Source of the DNA: Candidatus Binatia bacterium
Lineage (GTDB): Bacteria > Desulfobacterota > Binatia > UBA12015
Direction of reading: 5' to 3'
Assembly (NCBI GenBank): GCA_029248525.1
Contig: JAQWJE010000046.1
Coordinates: 1 to 64,000 of the forward strand
DNA: 64,000 nt
Below are positions 35,128-44,443 of this stretch, one piece after another. The notes beneath the pieces were generated by a model, which was not told the origin of the DNA, did not search any database, and saw only the letters and a list, made by a program, of their open reading frames with translations. The translations under genes were made by a program, and so were the position numbers. The first letter of the stretch is position 1. Every line of letters starts with the position of its first letter.

Positions 35128-36174
35128 TCAAACGCAGCCTCGAACAGCTCCCGCCGCCAACTGCGGAACGATCGAACCCAGCCCTTCGAAACGCGCATCC
35201 TTGGTTTGGCCGCGCACCCAGCGAACATAAATCTGCTCGAGCACCACGGCGGTCTTGAAGAGGGCAAAGGTTTCGTAGAAGCCGATCTCGCTCAGATCGA
35301 GCCCGGTTCTGGCCGCGTAGCGCTCGGCGAGCTCGTCGCGTTTGAGAAATCCGTCGAGTGTCGAGACGCCACCAACGGTCCCGCGGCCCATATCGTCCGT
35401 CGCCTCGGACCAGTAGCCGAGCAGCGTACCGAGATCGACCAGAGGGTCTCCCAGGGAAGCCATATCCCAATCGAAGATTGCGACCAGACGCCCGGGATCG
35501 TCGGCGCCATACATGCAGTTATCCAGCTTGTAGTCATTATGCAGCACGCTCACCGACTGGGGGACCGGAATATGCTCCAGACACCAGGCCGCGGCTCGAT
35601 CCATATCGGGAATCTCGCGGGTCTTGGCGGCTTCCCAACGCCCCAACCAGCCCCGCACCTGTCGCTCCACAAAGCCGTCGGGGCGCCCGAGCGTCGAGAG
35701 TTCCGGGGTCGAGGTATCGACCAGATGCAGGTCGGCGAGAGCATCGACGAGATCCTCGGAGATACGCCGGCGCAACGCCGGATCCTCGGGCAGGAAAGCG
35801 GGCCATTCCGAACGGATCACGTACCCTTGTCGCCGTTCCATCACGAGAAAAGGCGCCCCGAGCACACTCTCGTCCTCACAAAAGCCCAGCGGGCGTGGCG
35901 AATGAGGGAATTGCGGGGCCAGACCTGCGAGCGCTCGAAATTCGCGCCCCATATCATGCGATTTGGGGGCCACCGGACCGAGCGGCGGACGTCGCACAAC
36001 CAATTCCTGATCTCCGAAGGAAACCATATAGGTCAGATTCGCATGTCCCCCGTGGAACTGGGTGACGGACATCGGGCCGGTGAGCCCGGGGACCGTCGCC
36101 TGCAACCACGCAGCCAAAGCTGCTTCATCCAATTGTTCGTCTGCGCGAACCTCGCCGGGATTATCCATCTTCAT
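35128..36174 (-). CDS. Phosphotransferase (APH/ACAD10-like kinase) family protein
   Basis: 348 aa, aminoglycoside-phosphotransferase fold of the ACAD10/11-like branch. Visible: LTYMVSFGDQELVVRRPPLGP (nucleotide-binding strands), catalytic loop LHNDYKLDNCMY (about residue 205) and metal Asp in IFDWDMASLGDPLVDLGTLLGYW (about 230). In mammals this kinase domain is fused to an acyl-CoA dehydrogenase and phosphorylates 4-hydroxyacyl-CoAs, routing them to beta-oxidation. That role fits this lipid-rich window but is inference. AAGGAG stands before the ATG. Divergent from yejA. Confidence 0.88.
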   Translation of the reverse strand: MKMDNPGEVRADEQLDEAALAAWLQATVPGLTGPMSVTQFHGGHANLTYMVSFGDQELVVRRPPLGPVAPKSHDMGREFRALAGLAPQFPHSPRPLGFCEDESVLGAPFLVMERRQGYVIRSEWPAFLPEDPALRRRISEDLVDALADLHLVDTSTPELSTLGRPDGFVERQVRGWLGRWEAAKTREIPDMDRAAAWCLEHIPVPQSVSVLHNDYKLDNCMYGADDPGRLVAIFDWDMASLGDPLVDLGTLLGYWSEATDDMGRGTVGGVSTLDGFLKRDELAERYAARTGLDLSEIGFYETFALFKTAVVLEQIYVRWVRGQTKDARFEGLGSIVPQLAAGAVRGCV

Positions 36175-36307
36175 CGAAACGCTCCTTGTCCTGCCAAAGA
36201 CAATGGCGAATTCGCCCCCCCGATGTCCAGTACCAGAAGAAACTATCCTTTGGATCCGTGGCCTTTCGCTTGCTGCATCGATCCGGGACCGTCACTATTT
36301 GCGAAGC

Positions 36308-38140
36308 ATGCGAACCCTTTCTAAATTCCTCCAAGCAACCCTCGCCGGCCTCGTCCTATGCGCGGGCGTCTCGCTATCCCACGCCAGCCCACAGCATGGC
36401 CTGGCAATGCATGGCGACCTGAAATACCCGCCGGCCTTCACCCATTTCGGGTACGCCAACCCGGACGCGCCCAAAGGGGGACGTTTCCGAACCTCGACGC
36501 TGGGCACGTTTGACAGCTTCAATCCATTTCTGGTGCGCGGGAACCCCGCCGCCGGACTCGGCAACATCTGGGATACCCTGATGACGCCGTCGGCCGACGA
36601 ACCATTCAGTCAATATGGCCTGCTGGCGGAATCGGTCGAGGTCGCGCCCGACCAGTCCGAAGCCACCTTTACCTTGCGGGAGAACGCACGATGGCACGAC
36701 GGCAAGCCGGTCACGCCCGAGGACGTGATCTGGTCTTTCGAGACCCTGCGCGACAAGGGCCAACCCTTCTACCGGGCCTACTATGCTGGCGTTACCGCCG
36801 TCGAGAAAACCGGCCCGCGACAGGTCCGCTTTCAATTCGCCCACGGCGGCAATCCGGAATTACCCCTGATCATCGGCCAGCTTGTCGTGCTGCCCCGGCA
36901 TTGGTGGAGCGAGCGCGACTTCAGCAAAACCACTCTCGAGCCACCACTCGGCAGCGGCCCCTATCGCATAGCGTCGTTCGAGCCCGGCCGGAGCATCACC
37001 TACGAGCGAGCAGACAACTACTGGGGGGCCGACCTTCCGGTCAATCGCGGTCGGCATAATGCCGACACTCTGAAGATCGACTATTACCGCGACGGGACCG
37101 TCGCGCTGGAAGCTTTCAAGGCTGGCGAATACGACTTTCGCCCCGAAAATATGTCGAAGGCATGGGCGACAAGCTACGATATCCCGGCTGTCGACGAAGG
37201 GCGTCTGATCCGACGAGAAGTCCCCAACGGTCGACCCAGCGGCATGCAGGCCTTTGTGATGAATACCCGCCGTCCGATCTTCAAGGATGCGCGTGTCCGC
37301 CAGGCACTCGGGGAAGTCTTTGACTTCCCGTGGTCCAATCAGGCCCTGTTCTACGGCCAATACACCCGCACCCGCAGTTTCTTCGACAACTCGGATCTGG
37401 CCGCAACCGGCCTCCCCGAGGGAGCAGAACTCCGCGCGCTCGACGCCGTGCGGGACCAGATCCCGCCCGAGGTTTTCACCGACGTCTATGATCCGCCGAC
37501 CACGGACGGCTCGGGGAATATTCGCGCCAATCTCAAAACGGCGCATACGCTTCTCGGCGAGGCCGGTTGGAAGATCAACTCCGACACACGCCGTCTCACC
37601 AATACCGCGAGCGGCGAAACCCTGGACTTTGAAATCCTTCTCGTGGCACCGGAATTTGAACGCGTGGTGCTCCCCTTCAAGAAAAATCTCGAGCGCCTCG
37701 GAATCAACGTCACCGTCCGCACGGTGGATGCAGCGCAGTACCGCCGGCGCATGGACTCATTTGACTTCGACGTGATCGTCGGAACGTTTGGTCAGTCCCT
37801 GTCGCCCGGAAATGAGCAGCGGGACTATTGGGGGTCTGCCTACGCGCAACAAAATGGCAGTCGAAATCTGATCGGCATCGAAGACCCGGCCGTCGACACC
37901 TTGATCGAAGGAATCGTCCGAGCACCAACCCGCGCAGATCTCGTCGCACAAGTCCGCGCTCTGGACCGGGTCCTCCAATGGAATCATTGGGTCATTCCCC
38001 AATGGCATATCGCAAATGATCGCATCGCTTACTGGAATAAATTCGGCATGCCGCAAACAGTGCCTCTGATGGGTGTGCAGACCGACACCTGGTGGATTGA
38101 TCCGCAACGGGAAAAGGCACTCGGCACCTCGAAGGAATAG
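36308..38140 (+). CDS. yejA: Solute-binding protein of a YejABEF-type oligopeptide ABC transporter
   Basis: 610 aa from ATG 36308, where a Sec signal begins (FLQATLAGLVLCAGVSLSHASP); the frame stays open upstream to 36062 but those residues are not signal-like. Family-5 binding protein. The YejA-typical start of the mature chain is HGDLKYPPAFTHFGYANPDAPKGG, followed by FDSFNPFLVRG and FTLRENARWHDGKPVTPEDV. It binds peptides or peptide-like compounds in the periplasm; YejABEF in E. coli imports microcin C and related peptides. yejB follows after 12 bases, then yejEF. Confidence 0.9.
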   Translation: MRTLSKFLQATLAGLVLCAGVSLSHASPQHGLAMHGDLKYPPAFTHFGYANPDAPKGGRFRTSTLGTFDSFNPFLVRGNPAAGLGNIWDTLMTPSADEPFSQYGLLAESVEVAPDQSEATFTLRENARWHDGKPVTPEDVIWSFETLRDKGQPFYRAYYAGVTAVEKTGPRQVRFQFAHGGNPELPLIIGQLVVLPRHWWSERDFSKTTLEPPLGSGPYRIASFEPGRSITYERADNYWGADLPVNRGRHNADTLKIDYYRDGTVALEAFKAGEYDFRPENMSKAWATSYDIPAVDEGRLIRREVPNGRPSGMQAFVMNTRRPIFKDARVRQALGEVFDFPWSNQALFYGQYTRTRSFFDNSDLAATGLPEGAELRALDAVRDQIPPEVFTDVYDPPTTDGSGNIRANLKTAHTLLGEAGWKINSDTRRLTNTASGETLDFEILLVAPEFERVVLPFKKNLERLGINVTVRTVDAAQYRRRMDSFDFDVIVGTFGQSLSPGNEQRDYWGSAYAQQNGSRNLIGIEDPAVDTLIEGIVRAPTRADLVAQVRALDRVLQWNHWVIPQWHIANDRIAYWNKFGMPQTVPLMGVQTDTWWIDPQREKALGTSKE

Positions 38141-38152
38141 CCGGCCGGCTCG

Positions 38153-39259
38153 ATGGTTGCATATATCTTCAGACGTCTGATTTTGGTCCTGCCCACGTTG
38201 GCAGGCATCATGGCGCTCAACTTTTTCGTGATTTCACTCGCACCCGGCGGGCCGGTCGAGCAGGTGCTGGCCCGCGTACAGGGCACCGACGTCAGCGCCA
38301 CCGAAAGATTCTCGGGCGGCGAAGGTCGCGAGGTCGCAAACAACCAGAAACCCATGCCGGGGGCAGGCACTACCGGTAAATACCATGGTGCGCGTGGCAT
38401 CGACCCGGAATTCATTCGCGAACTCGAAGTCCGTTTCGGTTTCGACAAACCGGCTCACGAACGCTTCTTCCACATGATCGGGAATTTCCTGCGTTTCGAT
38501 TTCGGAGAGAGCTTCTTCCGCGACGTTTCGGTCGTCTCTCTGGTGGTCGAGAAGATGCCGGTGTCGATCTCGCTCGGCGTCTGGACAACCTTGCTGGTCT
38601 ATCTGGTCTCGATCCCGCTGGGCGTGGCCAAAGCCGTGCGCAACGGCAGCCGCTTCGATCTCTGGTCGTCGACAGCAGTCATCATCGGCAATGCCGTGCC
38701 GGGATTCCTCTTTGCGATTCTCTTGATCGTCGTCTTTGCCGGAGGTCGCTACCTGGACTGGTTCCCGCTGCGCGGACTTGTATCCGACGACTTCGATCAG
38801 CTCTCCTGGCCCGGGAAAATTCTCGACTACCTCTGGCATATCACCCTGCCGGTGCTTTCCATGGTGATCGGCGGCTTTGCCAGCCTCACCATGCTGACCA
38901 AGAATTCCTTTCTCGATCAGATCCACCAACAATACGTCACCACCGCCCGCGCCAAGGGGCTCGCCGAACGACAGGTTCTCTATGGCCATGTCTTTCGCAA
39001 CGCGATGCTGATTGTCATTGCCGGATTCCCCGGAGCTTTCGTCGGCATGCTTTTCACCGGCGCCTTGCTGACCGAGGTGATCTTTTCGCTCGACGGTGTC
39101 GGCTTGCTTGGTTTTGAAGCCGCCATCAACCGCGACTATCCCGTGATGTTCGGCACCCTCTACTTTTTCACACTACTCGGCTTGGTCATGAAGCTTGTAG
39201 AAGATCTGACCTACGTCTTTGTCGATCCCCGGATTGATTTTGAAAGCCGGGATTCATGA
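38153..39259 (+). CDS. yejB: ABC transporter permease YejB
   Basis: 368 aa, inner-membrane permease with about six helices. The N-terminus [24 protein letters not shown] and the long periplasmic insert with [10 protein letters not shown] are YejB-like. The permease domain (about 135-360) carries the EAA-type loop for ATPase contact near [25 protein letters not shown]. The C-terminus [17 protein letters not shown] is characteristic. Its stop overlaps the yejEF start as ATGA, pointing to coupled translation of both pore subunits. Confidence 0.93.
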   Translation: MVAYIFRRLILVLPTLAGIMALNFFVISLAPGGPVEQVLARVQGTDVSATERFSGGEGREVANNQKPMPGAGTTGKYHGARGIDPEFIRELEVRFGFDKPAHERFFHMIGNFLRFDFGESFFRDVSVVSLVVEKMPVSISLGVWTTLLVYLVSIPLGVAKAVRNGSRFDLWSSTAVIIGNAVPGFLFAILLIVVFAGGRYLDWFPLRGLVSDDFDQLSWPGKILDYLWHITLPVLSMVIGGFASLTMLTKNSFLDQIHQQYVTTARAKGLAERQVLYGHVFRNAMLIVIAGFPGAFVGMLFTGALLTEVIFSLDGVGLLGFEAAINRDYPVMFGTLYFFTLLGLVMKLVEDLTYVFVDPRIDFESRDS

Positions 39260-41919
39260 AACCGATCACCCGGCGGAAAATCGCAGCCTTTCGGGCAAAC
39301 AGACGAGGCTGGGTATCTCTCTGGCTGACGGTGGCTCTCCTCGGTATGAGTCTTTTTGCCGAAGTGATTGCCAATGACCGTCCCCTGCTCGTTTCCTATC
39401 AGGACGAGTTGTACGTACCGCTGATCGAAACCTATCCGGAAACTACTTTTGGCGGTTTCCTCGAAACTGCGACCGACTATCGGGACCCGTTCATTCGCGA
39501 GACCATCGAAGCCTCCGGATGGATCCTGTGGCCGCCGATTCCCTATAGCTACGACACCGTTATTCATGACCTGCCCGTACCGGCCCCGTCCCCGCCGAGT
39601 TGGCAAAATTGGCTGGGCACCGATGACCAGGCCCGGGATGTAGCGGCAAGACTGCTCTACGGACTCCGCATCTCGCTGCTCTTCGGCCTGACTCTCACAT
39701 TGCTGAGTTCGATCATCGGCATTCTCGCGGGCGCGGTGCAGGGGTATTTCGGGGGTTGGGTCGATCTTGTCTTTCAGCGCCTCATCGAGATCTGGGCCGG
39801 CATGCCCACGCTTTATCTATTGATCATCCTCGCCAGTGTGGTCACGCCCACATTCAGCTGGCTGCTGGGCCTGATGTTGCTTTTTTCCTGGATGACGCTG
39901 GTCGGCGTGGTGCGTGCCGAGGTGCTGCGCACGCGCCAATTCGACTACGTCCGGGCCGCACGCTCCCTCGGCATGGGACATGCGCGGATCCTCCAACGCC
40001 ATGTCCTGCCCAACGCCATGGTGGCCACTCTGGCCTTTCTGCCCTTCGTCACCAGTGGCGCGGTCGTGACCCTGACCGCCCTGGACTTCCTCGGCTTCGG
40101 ACTTCCACCGGGTTCGGCATCGCTCGGCGAACTCCTGCGGCAGGGAAAGGACAACCTGCAGGCGCCGTGGCTCGGGTTCGCCGGATTCTTCTCGATCGCG
40201 ACCATCCTCACCCTTTTGGTCTTTGTCGGCGAAGCCGTGCGGGATGCTTTCGATCCGCGCAACGGCATCAATGGGGCAAACGACGAAGTACCGGCCATGG
40301 GTGACGCGCAAAGCGTACCCGCCACCGCACCCGATGCGCTTGTCTCGATCCAGAATCTGGAGATCGGATTCCCCACACCCACCGGATTTACCGAGGCCGT
40401 CCGCCGCATCTCTGTCGATGTAGGGCCAGGCGAAGTCGTTGCCCTGGTCGGAGAAAGCGGCTCGGGGAAATCCGTGACCGCGCTCTCGATTCTGGGTCTT
40501 CTGCCACCCGCAGCCAGAGTCGGGGGAGGACGCATCGAGTTTCGCGGGCGAAACCTTCTGGAGGAAAGGCCGGACGCGCTGCGCTGCGTCCGAGGCAACG
40601 AGATCGGCATGATCTTTCAGGAGCCGATGACCTCCCTGAACCCCCTGCATACGATTGAAAAGCAGGTGGCCGAGGCCATCGGCATCCACAACCCCGGCAC
40701 AGCCGACTCCATTCGCCGGCAGGCACGCGAGCTTCTCGAGGCTGTCGGTCTGGAATCGGTATTGGAGCGTGGATCCCCCTACCCGCATGAGCTCTCCGGT
40801 GGGCAGCGACAACGTGTGATGATCGCCATGGCGTTGGCGAACAAGCCGGACCTGCTGATCGCCGATGAACCCACGACCGCTGTCGACGTCACCATCCAGG
40901 CACAACTGCTCGAACTGCTGGCCTCCCTGCGCGCGCGCTACGGCATGGCGATGCTCTTCATCACCCATGACTTGTCTGTGGTGCGCAAGATCGCTGATCG
41001 CGTCTGCGTCATGAATGCGGGGCGGATTGTCGAAACAGGCCCCACGAGCGAGGTTCTGCACACCCCGGAGCACCCCTACACGCGTCACCTGCTGGCCGCA
41101 GAGCCCTCAGGCGAACCCGATCCAACTCAGATCCGATCGCCGGAGGTACTCGGCGTGCGTAATCTGAAAGTCTGGTACCCCATTCGGACGGGCCTGCTCC
41201 GGCGCACCACCGATCATGTAAAGGCCGTAGACGGCGTGACGCTGGATGTGCGCGAAGGAGAAACGCTCGGCGTGGTCGGTGAAAGTGGGTCCGGCAAGAG
41301 CACGCTGGGGCTTGCGATTCTGGGCCTCGTCGCCAGCCAGGGAGAGCGAAGATTTCTCGATCACGATCTCGCCTCGAGCACTGCCGAGGAAACCCGCACC
41401 TTTCGGCGGCAAGCACAGATTGTCTTTCAGGATCCATATGGCTCACTCAGCCCGCGGCTCTCCGTGGGCGAGATCGTCGGTGAGGGCTTGCTGGTTCATC
41501 CCGCGGGCATCGATGAGACCGGCCGGCGCGCTCGGATTGCAGCAGCCCTGCAGGAGGTCGATCTGCCCGCAGATGCGGCCGATCGCTACCCCCACGAGTT
41601 CTCGGGTGGACAGCGCCAGAGAATCGCCATCGCCCGCGCCATGATCCTGCGCCCCCGATTGATCATTCTCGACGAGCCAACCAGTGCGCTCGATGTCTCC
41701 GTGCAGGCACAGATCACCGAACTCCTGAAAAACCTGCAAAGACAGCATGGAACCAGTTATGTTTTCATCAGTCACGATCTGCGCGTCGTGCGCTCGCTGG
41801 CACATCGTGTTGCGGTCATGAAGGCCGGACACGTGGTCGAGCAGGCGCCCACGGGCGATCTATTTGCCTCCCCGCAGCAGGCCTATACGCAGGAACTGAT
41901 CCGGGCTTCCCTCCTCTGA
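39256..41919 (+). CDS. yejEF: Fused permease and twin ATPase of a YejEF-type ABC transporter
   Basis: One continuous frame of 887 aa. Residues 1-340 are a YejE-like permease (N-terminal helix, long periplasmic insert, [24 protein letters not shown] loop [19 protein letters not shown]). After a linker of about 20 residues, the two ATPase domains of YejF follow. The first has Walker A GESGSGKS (399-406), signature ELSGGQRQR (about 512) and ADEPTTAVD; the second has Walker A GESGSGKS (675-682), signature EFSGGQRQR (about 781) and DEPTSALD. Both ATP sites look intact. In E. coli these are two genes (341 and 529 aa), and the sum is close to this length. The protein places permease and both motors in one chain. 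Confidence 0.93.
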   Translation: MKPITRRKIAAFRANRRGWVSLWLTVALLGMSLFAEVIANDRPLLVSYQDELYVPLIETYPETTFGGFLETATDYRDPFIRETIEASGWILWPPIPYSYDTVIHDLPVPAPSPPSWQNWLGTDDQARDVAARLLYGLRISLLFGLTLTLLSSIIGILAGAVQGYFGGWVDLVFQRLIEIWAGMPTLYLLIILASVVTPTFSWLLGLMLLFSWMTLVGVVRAEVLRTRQFDYVRAARSLGMGHARILQRHVLPNAMVATLAFLPFVTSGAVVTLTALDFLGFGLPPGSASLGELLRQGKDNLQAPWLGFAGFFSIATILTLLVFVGEAVRDAFDPRNGINGANDEVPAMGDAQSVPATAPDALVSIQNLEIGFPTPTGFTEAVRRISVDVGPGEVVALVGESGSGKSVTALSILGLLPPAARVGGGRIEFRGRNLLEERPDALRCVRGNEIGMIFQEPMTSLNPLHTIEKQVAEAIGIHNPGTADSIRRQARELLEAVGLESVLERGSPYPHELSGGQRQRVMIAMALANKPDLLIADEPTTAVDVTIQAQLLELLASLRARYGMAMLFITHDLSVVRKIADRVCVMNAGRIVETGPTSEVLHTPEHPYTRHLLAAEPSGEPDPTQIRSPEVLGVRNLKVWYPIRTGLLRRTTDHVKAVDGVTLDVREGETLGVVGESGSGKSTLGLAILGLVASQGERRFLDHDLASSTAEETRTFRRQAQIVFQDPYGSLSPRLSVGEIVGEGLLVHPAGIDETGRRARIAAALQEVDLPADAADRYPHEFSGGQRQRIAIARAMILRPRLIILDEPTSALDVSVQAQITELLKNLQRQHGTSYVFISHDLRVVRSLAHRVAVMKAGHVVEQAPTGDLFASPQQAYTQELIRASLL

Positions 41920-41967
41920 GTTTCGATAAATCGCCCGAAATTAGCGGCAGGATTCATCGGCTCGTCT

Positions 41968-42690
41968 TTGCTAGAAAAATGGTCCGTGTTCACTGAGCCA
42001 AGAGATACACTCGCTCCCGACGAGCCCGCCGCCACCGTCATCCTCTTGCGTGATGCCGCCGATGGTCTGGAAATTCTGATGCTCCGGCGCAATTCCAAGC
42101 TGAATTTCGCCGGGGGGCTCTGGGTCTTCCCGGGCGGCCGCATCGATGAGGCTGACTGGACAGGTCTGGCTTCGGACGATGACTGTGGCGCTGCCAAAGT
42201 CTGCGCCGCGCGCGAGGCAGCCGAGGAATCCGGTCTCGAAATCGAGCCCGCGGACCTGGTTCCCTTTTCTCATTGGACACCGCCGGACAACTCACCGCGG
42301 CGGTTCCTGACCTGGTTTTTTGTCAGCCAGGCACCGGTGGGCGATGTCGCGATTGATCGCGGCGAGATCCACGACCATCGCTGGGTGACGGCGGCCGAAG
42401 GAATGCGCAAAGTGCAATCCGATGAAATCCAGGTTCTGCCGCCCACCTTCGTCACCCTCGCCATGCTGGCAGACTTCCCCACAGTGAAAGCGGCCCTTTC
42501 TGCGATCGAAGCGGCCCCGGTGGACTTCTACCGCACTCGCATCGGACTCTCCGACGCCGGTGCCACCGCGCTCTGGGAAGGTGATGCCGGATACGCCGCC
42601 TCGGACCCCGAACAAGCGGGCCCTCGCCACCGACTTCTGATGGCGTCGGGCGGCTGGGAGTATTTTCGCGAGCGAACCGAGGAGATCTGA
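41968..42690 (+). CDS. NUDIX hydrolase
   Basis: 240 aa. The Nudix box is visible from GLWVFPGGRIDEAD (about residue 50) through AAREAAEESGLEI (about 77), with the REAAEES core supplying metal Glu residues. The insert between GGRIDEAD and the REAAEES core is longer than in the canonical 23-residue box. The C-terminal half (HDHRWVTAAEGMRKVQSDE, LPPTFVTLAML) matches larger Nudix proteins related to NUDT19-type CoA hydrolases. Substrate uncertain: CoA or acyl-CoA esters are plausible. Start TTG 41968 or GTG 41986. HAD follows after 2 bases. Confidence 0.85.
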   Translation: MLEKWSVFTEPRDTLAPDEPAATVILLRDAADGLEILMLRRNSKLNFAGGLWVFPGGRIDEADWTGLASDDDCGAAKVCAAREAAEESGLEIEPADLVPFSHWTPPDNSPRRFLTWFFVSQAPVGDVAIDRGEIHDHRWVTAAEGMRKVQSDEIQVLPPTFVTLAMLADFPTVKAALSAIEAAPVDFYRTRIGLSDAGATALWEGDAGYAASDPEQAGPRHRLLMASGGWEYFRERTEEI

Positions 42691-42692
42691 CG

Positions 42693-43322
42693 ATGGCCGC
42701 AAAAGCATTCCTGTTTGATTATGGTGGCGTTTTTACCGCCTCCCCGTTCCGCGCGATTGACGAGCTCGGCGTCAAGATCGGCGCCGCACCCGGCCAGGCC
42801 GTGGAAATCATTTTCGGCCCCTATGCGAGCGATACCGACCACCCTTGGCATCGCCTCGAACGCGGCGAGATCTCGCTGCAGGAGGCTCGGGAGGCGATTC
42901 TGGCTCTGGGTCAGAAGGTCGATCTCGAGACCGATGTTTTTCAATTTTTCTCGGCAATGAGCACCGGGGCCGGGGTCCGCGAGGAATTCGTGGATCTGGT
43001 GCGAGAAATCCGGGCCGCCGGTCATAAAACCGGCATGATCACGAACAACGTCCTCGAATTCCGGGAGCATTGGGAAAAGACCCTCCCGCTCGGCGAGCTT
43101 TTCGATGTCGTGATCGACTCCAGCGCTGTGGGTGTGCGCAAACCCGATCCCGCCATCTTCACGCTGACGATGGAACACCTCGGAGTTCAAGCAGAACATT
43201 CTGTTTTTATTGATGATTTTGAGGGAAACATCGACGCGGCCCAGCGCCTGGGGCTGCAGGGGGTTCTGGTCGAAGAAGATTTCGCTCCCTCGATCGCCGA
43301 AACTCGACGCCTTCTGGGCTGA
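42693..43322 (+). CDS. HAD-superfamily hydrolase (ACAD10/epoxide-hydrolase-N-like)
   Basis: 209 aa, HAD-IA type. Motif I is present as FLFDYGGVFT (about residues 6-15), though the canonical DxD second Asp is replaced by Gly (DYGGV), as in epoxide-hydrolase N-terminal and ACAD10 HAD domains. Motif II lies in TGMITNNV, motif III Lys in VGVRKPDPAIF, and motif IV in SVFIDDFEGNID. GAGGAG precedes the ATG and the stop of the Nudix gene is 2 bases upstream. A phosphatase for small phosphorylated acyl or sugar compounds is likely; the reaction is unknown. Confidence 0.87.
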   Translation: MAAKAFLFDYGGVFTASPFRAIDELGVKIGAAPGQAVEIIFGPYASDTDHPWHRLERGEISLQEAREAILALGQKVDLETDVFQFFSAMSTGAGVREEFVDLVREIRAAGHKTGMITNNVLEFREHWEKTLPLGELFDVVIDSSAVGVRKPDPAIFTLTMEHLGVQAEHSVFIDDFEGNIDAAQRLGLQGVLVEEDFAPSIAETRRLLG

Positions 43323-43397
43323 TTCGATCCGGGCTCGGTTGCGCCGCTTCTCCCTCTGAAAAAACGCTGGAAAAACCTGGCTTCCAGCTTTTCGGCC

Positions 43398-43426
43398 TTG
43401 CTTGAAGCCCACTCCACCCATATACT
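43398..43426 (+). promoter_or_regulatory. Probable promoter of the ArsR-methyltransferase/ahcY operon
   Basis: TTGCTT (43398-43403), a 17-base spacer, then TATACT (43421-43426). The expected start (about 43432) lies within the adjacent dyad, so a protein bound there would block initiation. Confidence 0.6.
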
Positions 43427-43427
43427 C

Positions 43428-43445
43428 CATCCGTAATCCCGGATG
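43428..43445. promoter_or_regulatory. Operator dyad before the ArsR-methyltransferase gene
   Basis: CATCCG-TAATCC-CGGATG is a perfect 6-6-6 inverted repeat that begins 2 bases after the -10 box and ends 5 bases before the ATG at 43451, overlapping the ribosome site. It is probably the binding site of the ArsR-type domain encoded next, giving autoregulation. The regulator identity is inferred from position. Confidence 0.65.
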
Positions 43446-43450
43446 AAGCG

Positions 43451-44413
43451 ATGAATGAGACCCCCGCACTGCTTGGCTGGATGAGCGCCCTGTCGGACGC
43501 CACCCGGGCCCGCACCTTGAGGCTTGTCGAGAGACACGAGCTGACCGTTGCGGATCTCTGCGCCGTTTTGCAGGCTCCTCAATCCACCGTGAGCCGCCAT
43601 CTGAAAGTGCTCGCCGACGAAGGCTGGGTCGAGGCGCGTCCCGAAGGGACCAGCCGGCTCTACAGGATGCCGAAGGAAGACCTGGCCGGGCCCGCAAAGC
43701 GCCTATGGGCACTCGTCCGCGAGGAGACGGCGGCCCTGACATCGACCGCTCAGGATGACCAGCGGCTGGAAAGCGTGCTGGCCCAGCGTCGACGTCCGTC
43801 CGAGGAATTTTTCCGCTCTGCTGCGGGAGAATGGGATCGGATGCGCGACGAGATGTTCGGTCATCGTTTTGATTTGCAGGCGCTGGCCGCCCTTCTGGAC
43901 CCCGATTGGACGGTTGCCGACCTCGGTTGTGGCACCGGAGAACTCGCGGCCAGCCTCGCCCCCTTCGTCTCGCGCGTCGTCGGGGTCGACAGCTCCAACG
44001 AAATGTTGCGCAGCGCACGTACGAGGCTCCAGCAGCTCAAGAATATCGAGCTTCGCTCGGGCCAACTCGAAGCACTCCCCATCGACGATCAAAGCGTCGA
44101 TGCGGCCACCGCGTTTCTCGTCCTGCATCATTTGCCGGACCCCCTCGCGGTCCTCCGGGAAACCACCCGGATCCTGAAGCCAGGCGGGCGCCTTTTGCTT
44201 GTCGACATGCAGGAACACGATCGGAACGAATACCGCAGCCAGATGGGTCACGTCTGGCTCGGCTTCCCACCCGATCAACTTGCCAGCTGGTTCGAGGAAG
44301 CCGGCCTGGAAAATCTCCGAATCCATTCGATTCCCCCCGACCCGAAGGCCAAAGGGCCTTCGCTATTTGCCGCAGTAGGACAGCGGAGTCGCGGGACCGT
44401 TACTCTTCATTGA
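43451..44413 (+). CDS. ArsR-type regulator fused to SAM-dependent methyltransferase
   Basis: 320 aa. Residues 1-80 form an ArsR winged helix (LTVADLCAVLQAPQSTVSRHLKVL, then DEGWVEARPEGTSRLYRM). Residues about 110-320 form a class I methyltransferase: motif I VADLGCGTGELAASL (about 156), VVGVDSSNEML, post-I AFLVLHHLPDP and ILKPGGRLLLVDM. Such ArsR-methyltransferase proteins are often found beside ahcY and are thought to sense S-adenosylhomocysteine or SAM and control methyl-cycle genes (SahR-like behaviour). No Cys metal site is apparent, which favours a non-metal ligand. ahcY follows 30 bases downstream. Confidence 0.9.
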   Translation: MNETPALLGWMSALSDATRARTLRLVERHELTVADLCAVLQAPQSTVSRHLKVLADEGWVEARPEGTSRLYRMPKEDLAGPAKRLWALVREETAALTSTAQDDQRLESVLAQRRRPSEEFFRSAAGEWDRMRDEMFGHRFDLQALAALLDPDWTVADLGCGTGELAASLAPFVSRVVGVDSSNEMLRSARTRLQQLKNIELRSGQLEALPIDDQSVDAATAFLVLHHLPDPLAVLRETTRILKPGGRLLLVDMQEHDRNEYRSQMGHVWLGFPPDQLASWFEEAGLENLRIHSIPPDPKAKGPSLFAAVGQRSRGTVTLH

Positions 44414-44443
44414 ACCACGACCAAGGAAAGGAAATTTCGAGAC

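Noticed and set aside
36062-36307. Upstream extension of yejA
   Set aside because: A proper signal peptide begins at 36308; the extension lies across the start of the divergent kinase gene.
42528-44018. A 496-codon minus-strand frame across the Nudix, HAD and ArsR-methyltransferase genes
   Set aside because: It is low-complexity (Arg/Pro-rich), and the plus-strand genes have strong motifs throughout.
44414-44443. SAH riboswitch before ahcY
   Set aside because: Only 30 bases separate the genes; too short for a riboswitch and no pseudoknot-like repeats are visible. Regulation by the protein at 43.45 kb is more likely.
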